Source: DATLSM01 sp963722965 (GTDB lineage: Bacteria; Actinomycetota; Thermoleophilia; Solirubrobacterales; 70-9). Taken from it: 64,000 nucleotides of DNA. The DNA is taken from positions 62,001 to 126,000 of the forward strand of contig CAVROX010000002.1 in the NCBI GenBank assembly GCA_963722965.1, given 5' to 3'. Numbering within the stretch: the stretch's first letter is position 1; each line of letters opens with the position of its first letter. This document shows, one piece after another, positions 54,227-63,905 of the stretch. The notes under the pieces are model-generated. The model was not told where the DNA came from, did no database searches, and saw nothing but the letters and a program-made list of their open reading frames with translations. A program made the translations under genes and the position numbers.

Positions 54227-55720
54227 TCAGTAAGCGCCTTCGCCGTGGATGATCGCGCGGGGCGTGCGCAGCAGGATCGCCAGGTCGGTCAGAACCGAGA
54301 GGTTGTCGAGGTAATCGCGCTCCATCGCGAGCCGCTCCTCGAAGGTAAGGTCGCCGCGCCCGTATACCTGCATCGGCCCGGTCATCCCTGGCCTCACCTC
54401 GAGGCGACCGCGCTGTCGCTCGTTGTACAGGGCGACGACCGCCTCCTCCTCGGGGCGGGGTCCCACCAGCGACATCTCGCCGCGCAGGACGTTGAACAGC
54501 TGTGGCAGCTCGTCGAGACTGCTGCGACGCAGCCGCCGTCCGATCCGCGTGATGCGCGGGTCGTCGGGGATCTTGAAGGCCGGCTCGTCCAGGGTCGAGA
54601 GGTCGATCAGCTCCGGCAGACGACGCTCGGCGTCGCTGACCATTGTGCGGAACTTGAGCATGTTGAATGGCTTGCCAGCTTCGCCGATTCGCCGCTGGCG
54701 GAAGAGCACCGGTCGGCCGGAGTCGGCCAGGATCGCCACCGCGATCAAGGCCAGGAAGGGCGAGAGGATGACCAGCAGGAAGGCGGCGCCGATTACGTCC
54801 ATTGCCCGCTTAATCGCGATAGTTGAGTGTGGCGGGGCGCTGAAGCGGAAGTCGAGCACGGGCAACTCGGCCAGCCGGTTCAGCTCGATGCCCCGCCCGA
54901 GCAGGCCGAAGTGCTGGGGAAGGAAGGTCAGTGCAAGGCCCGCCGCCTTGCACTCCTCGATCAGCTGCTCGGTTCCCGGCTCGCGCATCTCTTCTTCGGT
55001 CACGATTACGCGCTCGATCGCGTGTTCGCGCGCCACCCTGGAGATATCAGCGACCGAGCCTAGGCGCGGTAGGTGCGCGGCTGTCGACTTGGACTGCGAG
55101 GAGAGGTAGCCAGCCAGCGCCAGTCGAGTCTCGGGGTGGGTCAGGACGCGCCGGGCGACGACGTCGACTGCATCCGGCGGCCCGATCACGATTCCGGTCG
55201 CGACCGGGGTCAGCCGATGCCAGAGGAAGCGCACGAAGCCGCGCAGGAAAAAACTGCCGGCGAGGGCGCCAACCCCGATCGCGATCGCGCTGAGCGGGGA
55301 AAGTGAGCCGATCGGGCTAAGGGCAAGTAGCCCGTCGAGTACCAGCACGCCCACCAGGCTGGCCGAGACCAGCGAGGGCAGCTCATCGGGCGTACTGTGG
55401 CGGATCCGCCGATGGTCGTTGTCATAAAGGCCGTGGAGCTTGAAGACGAGGATCCAGGTTGGGCTGAAAAGCATCGCCCAGAAAAGCGTTCCGATCGTGG
55501 TGCTGGCGCTCGCTGCGGTGAGGAGGCAAAGGGAGGCGGCCAGCGCGGTCCAGTCGGCCAAGGCGAGCAGTCGGCGCAACATGGCGCCCCGGCGGCGCGA
55601 TTCGCGAGCGCCCGGGCTCGGCTCTGGCAATGGGCCGGTAGCCGACCTCTTTTCCCCGCTGCCCGCGGAGCGGGAGATGGCCGCCGCGCGCCCTCGCTTC
55701 GTTGAAGAGGCCTTGCTCAT
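54227..55720 (-). CDS. Polyprenyl glycosylphosphotransferase (initiating sugar-phosphate transferase)
   Basis: 497 residues. Four or five N-terminal spans (about residues 45-165), a CoA-binding-like middle domain, then the C-terminal bacterial sugar transferase domain: KRAMDVIGAAFLLVILSPFL, RPVLFRQRRIGEAGKPFNML, KFRTMVSDAERRLPEL, RSSLDELPQLFNVLRGEMSL, VGPRPEEEAVVALYNERQRG and EVRPGMTGPMQVYGRGDLTF. It moves a hexose- or other sugar-phosphate from its nucleotide to undecaprenyl phosphate and so starts the glycan. Overlaps the ligase-like gene upstream by four bases. Confidence 0.9.
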   Translation of the reverse strand: MSKASSTKRGRAAAISRSAGSGEKRSATGPLPEPSPGARESRRRGAMLRRLLALADWTALAASLCLLTAASASTTIGTLFWAMLFSPTWILVFKLHGLYDNDHRRIRHSTPDELPSLVSASLVGVLVLDGLLALSPIGSLSPLSAIAIGVGALAGSFFLRGFVRFLWHRLTPVATGIVIGPPDAVDVVARRVLTHPETRLALAGYLSSQSKSTAAHLPRLGSVADISRVAREHAIERVIVTEEEMREPGTEQLIEECKAAGLALTFLPQHFGLLGRGIELNRLAELPVLDFRFSAPPHSTIAIKRAMDVIGAAFLLVILSPFLALIAVAILADSGRPVLFRQRRIGEAGKPFNMLKFRTMVSDAERRLPELIDLSTLDEPAFKIPDDPRITRIGRRLRRSSLDELPQLFNVLRGEMSLVGPRPEEEAVVALYNERQRGRLEVRPGMTGPMQVYGRGDLTFEERLAMERDYLDNLSVLTDLAILLRTPRAIIHGEGAY

Positions 55721-57735
55721 GTGCAGCTTTCAAACCCTTCGCGGAGGCACTTTTCTTCGGGATTCAGCCGCTGGGCTTCGCGGCGGTCCGCCCGCGCCGC
55801 CACTTCGTCGCCCGCCTTGTGCTCGACTCGCGCCCGCAGGTAGTAAAGGAGCCAGCTCTCTTCTTCGCGTTCGATTCCCTTGTTGAGCCAGGCGATGGCT
55901 GACGGGTAGTTGCCTTCGAGCTCGGCCAGCAAGCCCAACTGCTTGTAGGGGGAGGTAGCCCAGGGCTCGATCGAGCGGGCCGCTTCGGCGTCGCTGACGG
56001 CGCTTTTCAGGTTGCCTTGGGAGGCCGCCGAGTTGCTCGAGTTGAGCTCGCGATCGACCAGTAGCGGCCCGACCAGCGCCACGATCGCGATCCAGGAGAC
56101 CGCCAGCCCACCGAGGGCGAGCCGGAAGCGCCGCTGCGCCTCTCGCGTGTCGTCAGTGGCGCGCTCCCCCGCCAGCTGTGCACAGCGGGCGGCGACGAGG
56201 ACGCCGGTGGCGAGGAAGAAGATCGCGCCCATCGCCGCGATCTGCCAGAACCAGTCGATTGCAGAGCCGATCGCGAAGGCGAATGCGGCCCCGAGCAGCG
56301 CCGCGTACAGATCGCGCTGCGTTTTCCCGCGGGCTGAGCGCCAGGTCGCGACGCCGCTCCAAAGCAGTGTTCCCACCATCGCCAGAACGAGCAGACCGCC
56401 CACCACCCCCAACTCGGCGAAGGCTTGCAGGTAGAGCGAGTGGGCGTCGAGGTTTGCCATCGAGTTGTGCCGCAGCAGGTGCCACGAGATTCGGTAGGTC
56501 CCGGCACCGTGGCCGAGCAGCGGCTTTTCGTCGAAGGCGTCTATCGCGACCCGCCAGAATTCGGCGCGACCGCTGCCGGAGAGCTGGGTGAGATGTTCCT
56601 GGGGGCTGCTCGGCGGTCGAACTTCGTTAGTGGAGAACTGGTGCCAGGCGCGGCCCCCGACAGCGACCGCGCAGGCGATTGCGACCAGCGCCGCTGCCAG
56701 TGCAATCCTCCGCAATACGCGCGGGTTTCGCGAGGCGGCGAGGGCGCGGCCGGTCAGCAGGCCCTCGCGATGCTCAAGCCGCCGCAACCCCACCGCCAAC
56801 GCCGCCGTCAGCAGGCAACCGCCGGCGAGGACGACGAGCACACCGAGGCCCTCGCCGGCGACGTGGGAGTTGGCCAGGTTGTTGGCGAGGCTCGGGTCGC
56901 CCTGGACCACTAGCACCGCCGGCAGCGCCCCCACGGCGCCGATTGCGAGCGTCGCGAGCAACCAGAGCCGGTCGCGTGAGAGGATGATCAGGCACCCGCA
57001 GGTAATCGCCAGCGCCAGCAGGCCGCCGCGGGAGTACGTGAAGTAAAGAGCGAGAAGGATCGCTGGCAGCGAGAGGACCGCGAGCCAGCGCAGGGCGGAA
57101 TTGAGCGAGCGACGGCTAAGCCAAAGCGCCAGGCCGGCGCCAATCCCAAAGACGACACCGTCACCGTTCCAGTAGCCGAGGGGGTAGCTGAGCCTCGGGT
57201 AAGTGCCGGGGCCTTCGGCGACGGAGAGCAGGTGGGGCAGCAGCCTGGAGGCCAGCGCCAGGGCGGCGACGAAAATTAGGGAGAGAGCGATCCCTTCGCC
57301 GAAACGTTGGCGCTTTTTGTCTGTTTGAGCTACCAGGAAGGCGGTAAGGAAGAAACCGAGGTAGACCACGATCCGGTCCGCCTCGATCACGCTCAGCTCG
57401 ATCGACTCAGACCAAAGGGATGAGAATGCGGAAAGAATCGCCAGCGCCCCGATCAACCCGCTCCCCCAGTAAAACGGCCGGGCCAGTGTCGCTCGGCTGG
57501 CGACGCCGAAGACGAGCATCGCCGCAACAAGCAGCCAGGCGACCAGACCGCCGATGTGGCGGTCGCTCAGCTCAAAGCCGCCACCGGCAAGCGCCAGGCC
57601 ACCAATCAGGACCAGTGGCAATATGGCAGCAGCCGCTTGCTCTAACCTTTTTAACCATGCGATGGAGCTGCCACCGTCGCCGGCGCTCGGCCGGGACAAT
57701 CCTCGGACCTCTTTTAGTGCTTGGTCTGGTGGCAT
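55717..57735 (-). CDS. O-antigen-ligase-like (Wzy_C) membrane protein with C-terminal TPR-like region
   Basis: 672 residues. About 12 spans; the large periplasmic loop holds the Wzy_C signature around GRAEFWRVAIDAFDEKPLLG, HGAGTYRISWHLLRHNSM and DAHSLYLQAFAELGVVGGLL, found in O-antigen ligases and polymerases. The last 120 residues (LKSAVSDAEAARSIEPWATS, YKQLGLLAELEGNYPSAIAW) are TPR-like. The gene could polymerise or transfer the glycan to an acceptor outside. Start: ATG at 57735 overlaps the divergent small gene by 79 bases, so a later start (e.g. TTG near 57624) is possible. Confidence 0.83.
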   Translation of the reverse strand: MPPDQALKEVRGLSRPSAGDGGSSIAWLKRLEQAAAAILPLVLIGGLALAGGGFELSDRHIGGLVAWLLVAAMLVFGVASRATLARPFYWGSGLIGALAILSAFSSLWSESIELSVIEADRIVVYLGFFLTAFLVAQTDKKRQRFGEGIALSLIFVAALALASRLLPHLLSVAEGPGTYPRLSYPLGYWNGDGVVFGIGAGLALWLSRRSLNSALRWLAVLSLPAILLALYFTYSRGGLLALAITCGCLIILSRDRLWLLATLAIGAVGALPAVLVVQGDPSLANNLANSHVAGEGLGVLVVLAGGCLLTAALAVGLRRLEHREGLLTGRALAASRNPRVLRRIALAAALVAIACAVAVGGRAWHQFSTNEVRPPSSPQEHLTQLSGSGRAEFWRVAIDAFDEKPLLGHGAGTYRISWHLLRHNSMANLDAHSLYLQAFAELGVVGGLLVLAMVGTLLWSGVATWRSARGKTQRDLYAALLGAAFAFAIGSAIDWFWQIAAMGAIFFLATGVLVAARCAQLAGERATDDTREAQRRFRLALGGLAVSWIAIVALVGPLLVDRELNSSNSAASQGNLKSAVSDAEAARSIEPWATSPYKQLGLLAELEGNYPSAIAWLNKGIEREEESWLLYYLRARVEHKAGDEVAARADRREAQRLNPEEKCLREGFESCT

Positions 57736-58163
57736 CTACGTGCTTGCCGGTCGCCGCTCGCGCTGAGACCGTCTACGAACCTGAACAAACGACGATCCCG
57801 AGCAAGGGAAATTCTGAAGCTCATAGCTCTGTAGCACCGTCTGGAAGCGGAAAGGGCGGTTCGGGTGGGCCCGGAAACTCGTCTTCACGGTCAGGCTCAT
57901 CTCATGGCACGGGCAGCGGAGGGGGCACTGGCCAGAGTAACCCAGCCAACGGCTCGACCGGTGCCCAGCAAGCGCTGACGAAGTCAGAAGAAGGCAAGTC
58001 ACCGGCGTCCGCCGGCGCCAATTCCGGCGGCAGTTCCTCGCCCCTGGTCCCGATTCTGATCGCGCTCGCCACCCTCGCGGCGATCTCGATCGGCGCGGTA
58101 ATCGTTAGGCAGCGGCACCAACGCCGCGGTCCCAACGGCCAGGTCTCGCCGAAGGCAAGCTGA
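57657..58163 (+). CDS. Secreted Ser/Gly-rich protein with C-terminal membrane anchor
   Basis: 168 residues. Arg-rich n-region and hydrophobic segment (SAGTILGPLLVLGLVASTCL) form a signal peptide; then a low-complexity linker of Ser, Gly and Asn (SGSGKGGSGGPGNSSSRSGS and GTGSGGGTGQSNPANGSTGA), and a final span (PLVPILIALATLAAISIGAV) with basic end RQRHQRRG. The pattern fits a wall-spanning or surface-exposed protein. The family is unknown. It is followed four bases later by the paralogous glycoside hydrolase and is probably co-transcribed with it. The ATG overlaps the divergent ligase-like gene. Confidence 0.68.
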   Translation: MRWSCHRRRRSAGTILGPLLVLGLVASTCLPVAARAETVYEPEQTTIPSKGNSEAHSSVAPSGSGKGGSGGPGNSSSRSGSSHGTGSGGGTGQSNPANGSTGAQQALTKSEEGKSPASAGANSGGSSSPLVPILIALATLAAISIGAVIVRQRHQRRGPNGQVSPKAS

Positions 58164-58167
58164 CCGC

Positions 58168-59307
58168 GTGCAGTTGACGATGATTCACGCCTGGAAGGCG
58201 CGTGCCCTGCTGTCGGCGCTCGTCGTCCTCGCCACGCTCGGGTTCGCCGCCACAGCCGAGGCGCTGCCGACCGGGTTCTGGGGTGTGGTCCCACAGTCGA
58301 CGCTCAGCGCAGAACAGTTCCAGCGCCTTGCCCAAGGAGGGGTCGAAAGTACACGGGTCACGTTGGATTGGGCCTCGCTGCAGTCCAGCAGGGGGGCGCC
58401 GATCGAATGGAGTGGTCCGGACGCGATCATCGAACGGGCGGCGCTTGCCGGAATAGCCGTATTGCCGACCGTCACCGACGCTCCGAGCTGGGCGGTGAGG
58501 AATACTGGAGTGCAGGGTGGAGGGGGGAGCACGGCGCCCGCTCGCCTGCCGATTACGGGGGCCGCCGCGGCAGGCTGGGAGAGCCTTCTCGCGCAAGCGG
58601 TCGAGCGCTACGGGCCCGGTGGGGAATTTTGGGCGACGCATCCCTACGTGCCGGTGCGGCCGATTCGCACCTGGCAGATCTGGGATGAGCCGAACTTCAA
58701 GTACTTTGTCGCGAGGCCCAACCCAGCCGAATACGGAAAGCTGATCAAGCTCTCCTACTCGGCTCTCAAGGGGGCTGACCCGGGAGCGAAGATCGTCCTT
58801 GCCGGGCTCTTCGCCCAGCCGAAGGGGGCGCGGACGCGATCGGGCAAGCACACAAGCTTGAACTGGTTCGCGAGCGACTTCCTCGAGGGGATGTACAAGT
58901 CGACGCCCGGGGTGAAGGCGGACTTCAGCGGCGTCGCCCTGCATCCCTACACGAGCAGCTGGCAGCACCTGAGGCCCGAGATCGAAGAAGTGCGCGCGGT
59001 TTTGAGGGACAACCGCGACGCCGCCAAGGGCCTTTGGATCACCGAGTTAGGCTGGAGCTCCGAACCAGCTGACCGGGGGGATGCGTTCGCGAAAGGTCCT
59101 TCGGGTCAGGCCACCCAGTTGAAGGGGGCCTTCAATCTGCTTGAGGAAAACCAGAGCCGCTGGCGCATCCAGCAGGCCGACTGGTTCTCGGTTGACGACC
59201 TTGCCGGGGCCTGCAACTTCTGCGGCGGCTCGGGCCTGTTCGGACCCGGGTTCACGCCGAAGCCTGCCTGGCGCGCATACGCCCAGCTCGCCGGCGGCAC
59301 TCCCTAA
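58168..59307 (+). CDS. Secreted clan-A glycoside-hydrolase-like protein (right paralogue)
   Basis: 379 residues, intact. Signal peptide (KARALLSALVVLATLGFAAT), then GFWGVVPQSTLSAEQFQRLA, VESTRVTLDWASLQSSRG, WQIWDEPNFKYF with Asp in place of the usual Asn of the NEP motif, FSGVALHPYTSSWQHLR, LWITELGWSSEPADRGD (nucleophile Glu) and PKPAWRAYAQLAGG. This aligns along its whole length with the gene at 24184 and identifies both as one family. The Asn to Asp change next to the acid/base Glu could alter activity. Substrate not known; a link to the surface glycan is suggested by position. Confidence 0.82.
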   Translation: MQLTMIHAWKARALLSALVVLATLGFAATAEALPTGFWGVVPQSTLSAEQFQRLAQGGVESTRVTLDWASLQSSRGAPIEWSGPDAIIERAALAGIAVLPTVTDAPSWAVRNTGVQGGGGSTAPARLPITGAAAAGWESLLAQAVERYGPGGEFWATHPYVPVRPIRTWQIWDEPNFKYFVARPNPAEYGKLIKLSYSALKGADPGAKIVLAGLFAQPKGARTRSGKHTSLNWFASDFLEGMYKSTPGVKADFSGVALHPYTSSWQHLRPEIEEVRAVLRDNRDAAKGLWITELGWSSEPADRGDAFAKGPSGQATQLKGAFNLLEENQSRWRIQQADWFSVDDLAGACNFCGGSGLFGPGFTPKPAWRAYAQLAGGTP

Positions 59308-59382
59308 GCAGTTGGCCTACGGCCGAAGGCGGGGAGCGCAGGCCAGCTGAACCAGCGATGCAGGACGCGTAAGATCGGTGGG

Positions 59383-62300
59383 TTGAGCACCGACGCGAAT
59401 TTGTCTGCGAACTCCAACCCACTGGCGCTGTTCAGCGCCCCGGTGAGACGGTGGTTTGAGGACTCCTTTGAGGCGCCAACCCCCGCCCAGGTGGGTGGCT
59501 GGGGGGCGATCTCCGGTGGCGCCAACGCGCTGATCTGCGCTCCGACCGGGTCGGGCAAGACCCTGGCGGCCTTCCTCTGGGGTATCGACCGGCTCTCGCC
59601 GAAGCGAGGGGATGGCGCCGGGGGTGCGCCTGGTCTACGTCTCCCCGCTCAAGGCGCTCTCCTATGACGTCGAGCGCAACCTGCGCGCCCCGCTGCGCGG
59701 GATTGGCGCCGACGATCTCCGTCGGCCTGCGCACCGGCGATACCAGCCAGTCCGAGCGCCGGGCGATGCGCAAACACCCCCCGGCATCCTGATCACCACC
59801 CCCGAGTCCCTTTACCTGATGCTCTCCTCGGGGGCAAGGGAGATCCTCGCCAGCGTCGAGGCGGTGATAGTCGATGAGATCCACGCGGTGGCACAGAGCA
59901 AGCGCGGCTCTCACCTGGCGCTGACCCTGGAGCGCCTGGAGCGCCTTGTCAAGGGGTCGGGGAGGTTTCCCCGACCTGCGGGTGCAGCGGATCGGCCTTT
60001 CCGCGACGCAGCGACCGCTTGAGCGGATTGCCCAGTTCCTGGTCGGGCCAAAGCGCGAGTGCGCGATTGTCGACGCGGGCCACAAGAAGGAGCTCGACCT
60101 CCAGATCGTCGTCCCGGTCGAGGACATGGCCGAGCCCGGGCGCGCCCAATTTCCCTAACTCAGACGGCGTTCCCGCCGCAGGGGAGCCCAACGCCCACAT
60201 CCGCTCGATCTGGCCCGCGATCTACCCGGAGCTGCTCAAGCTGGTCCGCGAACACACATCGACGATTATCTTCGTCAACAACCGCCGTGCCGCCGAGCGC
60301 CTTGCCAAGCGCCTCAACGAGCTCGCGGCTGAGGAAACTCCGGGGGAGCTGCCGGCGACTGAGCATGGGGGCCACGCCCAGCTGGCGGTGGTGAACCGCC
60401 CGCCGCTGAGGAGATCGCCCGCGCTCACCACGGTTCCTTGAGCCACGAGGAGCGAACCCTGGTCGAGGAGCTGCTCAAGTCGGGCCGGCTCCCGTGCCTG
60501 GTCGCGACCTCCTCGCTTGAGCTTGGGATCGATATGGGGGCTGTCGACCTCGTGATCCAGGTCGAGTCGCCGAAGTCGGTGACCCGCGGCCTGCAGCGAA
60601 TCGGCCGCGCCGGCCACGGCCTCGGCGAGGTCTCCAAGGGACGCATCTTCCCCAAGTTCCGCGGTGATCTGCTCGAGTGCGCGGTGGTCGCCCGCGGCAT
60701 GCGGGAGGGGAGCATCGAGGAGACGGTCATCCCGCAGAACCCGCTCGACGTGCTCGCCCAGCACCTGGTCTCGATGGCGGCCCTCGATGAGTGGGACGTG
60801 GATGAGATCGAGCGCTTGGTCAACGCCACCGAGCCCTTCCAGCGACCTCTCCCGCGAGCAGCTGGAGAACGTCCTGGACATGCTCGACGGGCGCTACCCC
60901 TCCGATCGCTTCGCCGAGCTGCGCCCCCGCATCGTTTGGGACCGGACCACCGGCCGCATCCACGGCCGCAAAGGGGCGCGCCAGCTCGTTGTTACCAACG
61001 CCGGCACGATCCCCGACCGCGGCCTCTACGGCGTCCACCTCCCCGACGGTCGCCGGGTCGGCGAGCTGGATGAGGAGATGGTCTATGAGGCGCGCCCCGG
61101 CCAGACCTTCCTTCTCGGGGCGACGACCTGGCGGATCGAGGAGATCACCCGCGACCGCGTGATCGTCACGCCGGCACCGGGTGCGCCTGGCGCGGTCCCC
61201 TTTTGGAAGGGCGATGGGATCGGCCGCCCCGCCGAGCTGGGCCGGGCGATCGGTGCCTTTGCCCGCGAGGCCGTCTCCCGCGACCCCGCCGAGCTGGCCG
61301 CCGAGTATGACCTTGACCGCCGCGCCGCCGAGAACCTGATCGCCTACCTGCGCGAGCAACAGGCCGCAACCCGGGTCCTCCCCTCCGATCGCTCGATCGT
61401 GGTCGAGCGCTTCCGCGATGAGATCGGCGACTGGCGACTGTGCGTCCTCTCCCCCTACGGCGGCCGGGTGCACGCTGCCTGGGGACTTGCCCTCGCCGCC
61501 AAGGTTCGCTCCGAGCGCGGGCTCGAGGCCGACGCGATCTGGTCTGATGATGGCATCGTCATCCACCTCCCCGACGCTGATCAGCCGCCGCCGGCCGACC
61601 TGGTGATGGTCGAGCCAGACGAGCTCGAGGACCTGGTGGTGGGCGAGCTGTCTGGCTCGGCACTGTTCGGGGCCCGCTTCCGCGAGAACGCCGCCCGCTC
61701 GCTGCTCATCCCGCGCGCCTACCCGGGCAGGCGCACGCCGCTTTGGCAGCAGCGGCTGAAATCCCAGAGCCTGCTCGAGGTGGCGCGGGACTTCCCCCGC
61801 TTCCCGGTCGTCCTTGAGACCTACCGCGAGTGCCTGCGCGACGTGCTCGATCTTCCCTCCCTCGGCCAGATCCTCCGCGACCTGCACGCGCGCCGCCTCA
61901 GCCTGGTCGAGGTGGAAACCCCGACCGCCTCGCCCTTTGCCTCCTCGCTGCTCTTCGACTACGTAGCCACCTACATGTACGAGGGGGACACGCCCAACGC
62001 CGAGCGACGCGCCGCCGCGCTGTCGCTTGACCGCGACCTGCTGCGTGAGCTGCTCGGCCAGGAGGAGCTGCGCGAGCTGATCGACCCCGAGGCCTTGGAG
62101 GAGGTCGAGGCCCAGCTGCAGCATCGTGCCGAGGGCGGTCGCGCCCAAGACCGCGACGCCCTCCAGCAGATCCTGCGCACCGTCGGCGACCTCACCGCCG
62201 CGGAGTGTGGTGAGCGTGTCGCCGAGGGCTACTCGGCCGCCTCGATGTTGGAGAAGCTGGTGGCCGAGCGGCGCGCCGGCGCGGTACGGATCGGCGGCGA

Positions 62301-63870
62301 GGAGCGCTACATCGCCGCCGAGGACGCCGGCCTTTACCGCGATTCGCTCGGAGTGCCGCCTCCCGCCGGCCTGCCCGAGGTCTTCCTCGCCGAGCACCCC
62401 GATGCGATGCGCGCGCTGATCCGCCGCTTCGCCCGCACCCACGGTCCCTTCCCGACCGCCCGCCTCTCGCCCGTTACGGAGTGGACCCGACCCCCGCTCT
62501 GCGCGAGCTGGAGCGCGAAGGGGCTCTGGTTCGCGGCGAGCTGTTGCCGGGAGGGACCGAGCGCGAGTGGTGCGATGCCGACTCGCTGCGCCGCGTCCGC
62601 CGAGCCAGCCTCGCTCGCCTGCGCAAGGAGGTCGAGGCGGCTGACCCCAGCGAGCTCGCCCGCTTCCTACCGAGCTGGCAGAACGTCGACGCCCACCGCG
62701 CCGCAGGAGCCGGGCCCGACCGCCTGCGCGAGGCGCTGATCCCGCTCCAGGGCCTCGCCCTCACCCCGAAGGTCTGGGAGGGAGACGTGCTGCCGCGCCG
62801 CCTCGGCGCCTACTCCTCCGCCTGGCTCGATGAGCTCTGCACCAGCGGCGAGGTGGTCTGGATCGGCGCTGGTGCACTGGGCCGCAGCGACGGCCGCATC
62901 GCCCTCTACTTCCGCGAGGACGTCCGCCTCGCCGGCCCCCCGCCCGCCAACGCCAAGCTGGAGCGCGCCGAGGGCGAGGTCCACGACGCGATCCGCGAGC
63001 GCCTCGCCGCCGGGCCGGACTTCTGGCTTGATCTGCTCGCTGACCTCGACTTCCCGGCGGAGGAGCTGCACAGCGCCCTCTGGGACCTCGCCTGGACGGG
63101 AGAGGTGACCAACGACGCCTTCTCGCCGCTGCGGGCACCGCGACTTCGCGCCGTCCCCCCAGCCCGAACGGGCCGGTCGCCGTTTCGCCCGGCGCCGTTC
63201 GCTCACCGGCGCCACGGTGCAGGGCCGCTGGTCGCTGACCGCCCCGCTCTTCGCCAACGCCCCAGCCCTCGGCCCCCGCCTGCGCGCCCAGGCCGAGCTG
63301 ATGCTGGAGCGCTACGGGATCGTCACCCGCGAGACCGTCCTCGCCGAGGGGGTGCCCGGCGGCTTCTCCACGCTCTACGCAGAGCTGGGCAACCTCGAGT
63401 TGCTCGGCACCGCCCGCCGCGGCTATTTCATCGAGGGTCTCGGCGGCGCTCAGTTCGCCCTTCCCGGGGCGGTCGAGCGCCTCCGCTCGCTGCCCACCGC
63501 CCAGGGCGAGCACCTTCTTCTCGCCGCCACCGACCCCGCCAATCCCTACGGCGCCTCGCTCCCCTGGCCGAAACTCGAGGGAGGTCGCCGCCCGGCCCGC
63601 GCCCCCGGTGCCCACATCCTCCTCCGCGACGGCGAGCCGATCGTTTTCATCGAGCGCGGCGGGCGCGGCATCCTCCGCCTCGCCGACTTGAATGATGCCG
63701 AGCTTGCGGTGGCGATGCGAGCACTTTCTGACGCCGTTTCCGCCGGACAACTGCCCAAGCTCGGGATCGAGAAGCTTGACGGCGAGCCGGTGATCGGTTC
63801 CGGGCAGGAGGAGGTCCTGCTCAGCGCCGGCTTCAGCCGCGGCCCCCGCAAGCTCACCGCATCGACCTGA
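59383..63870 (+). CDS. lhr: Lhr-type DEAD/DEAH helicase (many frameshifts in this sequence)
   Basis: Large ATP-dependent helicase of about 1490 codons, found in DNA repair of many actinobacteria. In order: ICAPTGSGKTLAAFLWGIDR (Walker A), VRLVYVSPLKALSYDVERNL, EAVIVDEIHAVAQSKRGSH (DEIH), RIGLSATQRPLERIAQFLVG, TIIFVNNRRAAERLAKRLNE, LVATSSLELGIDMGAVDLVI and VTRGLQRIGRAGHGLGEVSK; then the Lhr core with TIPDRGLYGVHLPDGRRVGE and a C-terminal winged-helix region. About nine frame breaks lie near 59615, 59718, 59776, 59975, 60155, 60395, 60842, 62470 and 63140, many curable by removing one base. TTG 59383 is the likely start. Confidence 0.85.
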
Positions 63871-63905
63871 GGCGCACCCCGCCCGCCGCTGTGATAATCG
63901 CCCCG

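Noticed and set aside
60820..62442. Antisense frame of 540 codons opposite lhr
   Set aside because: Low-complexity Gly/Asp/Leu-rich shadow of the helicase codons.
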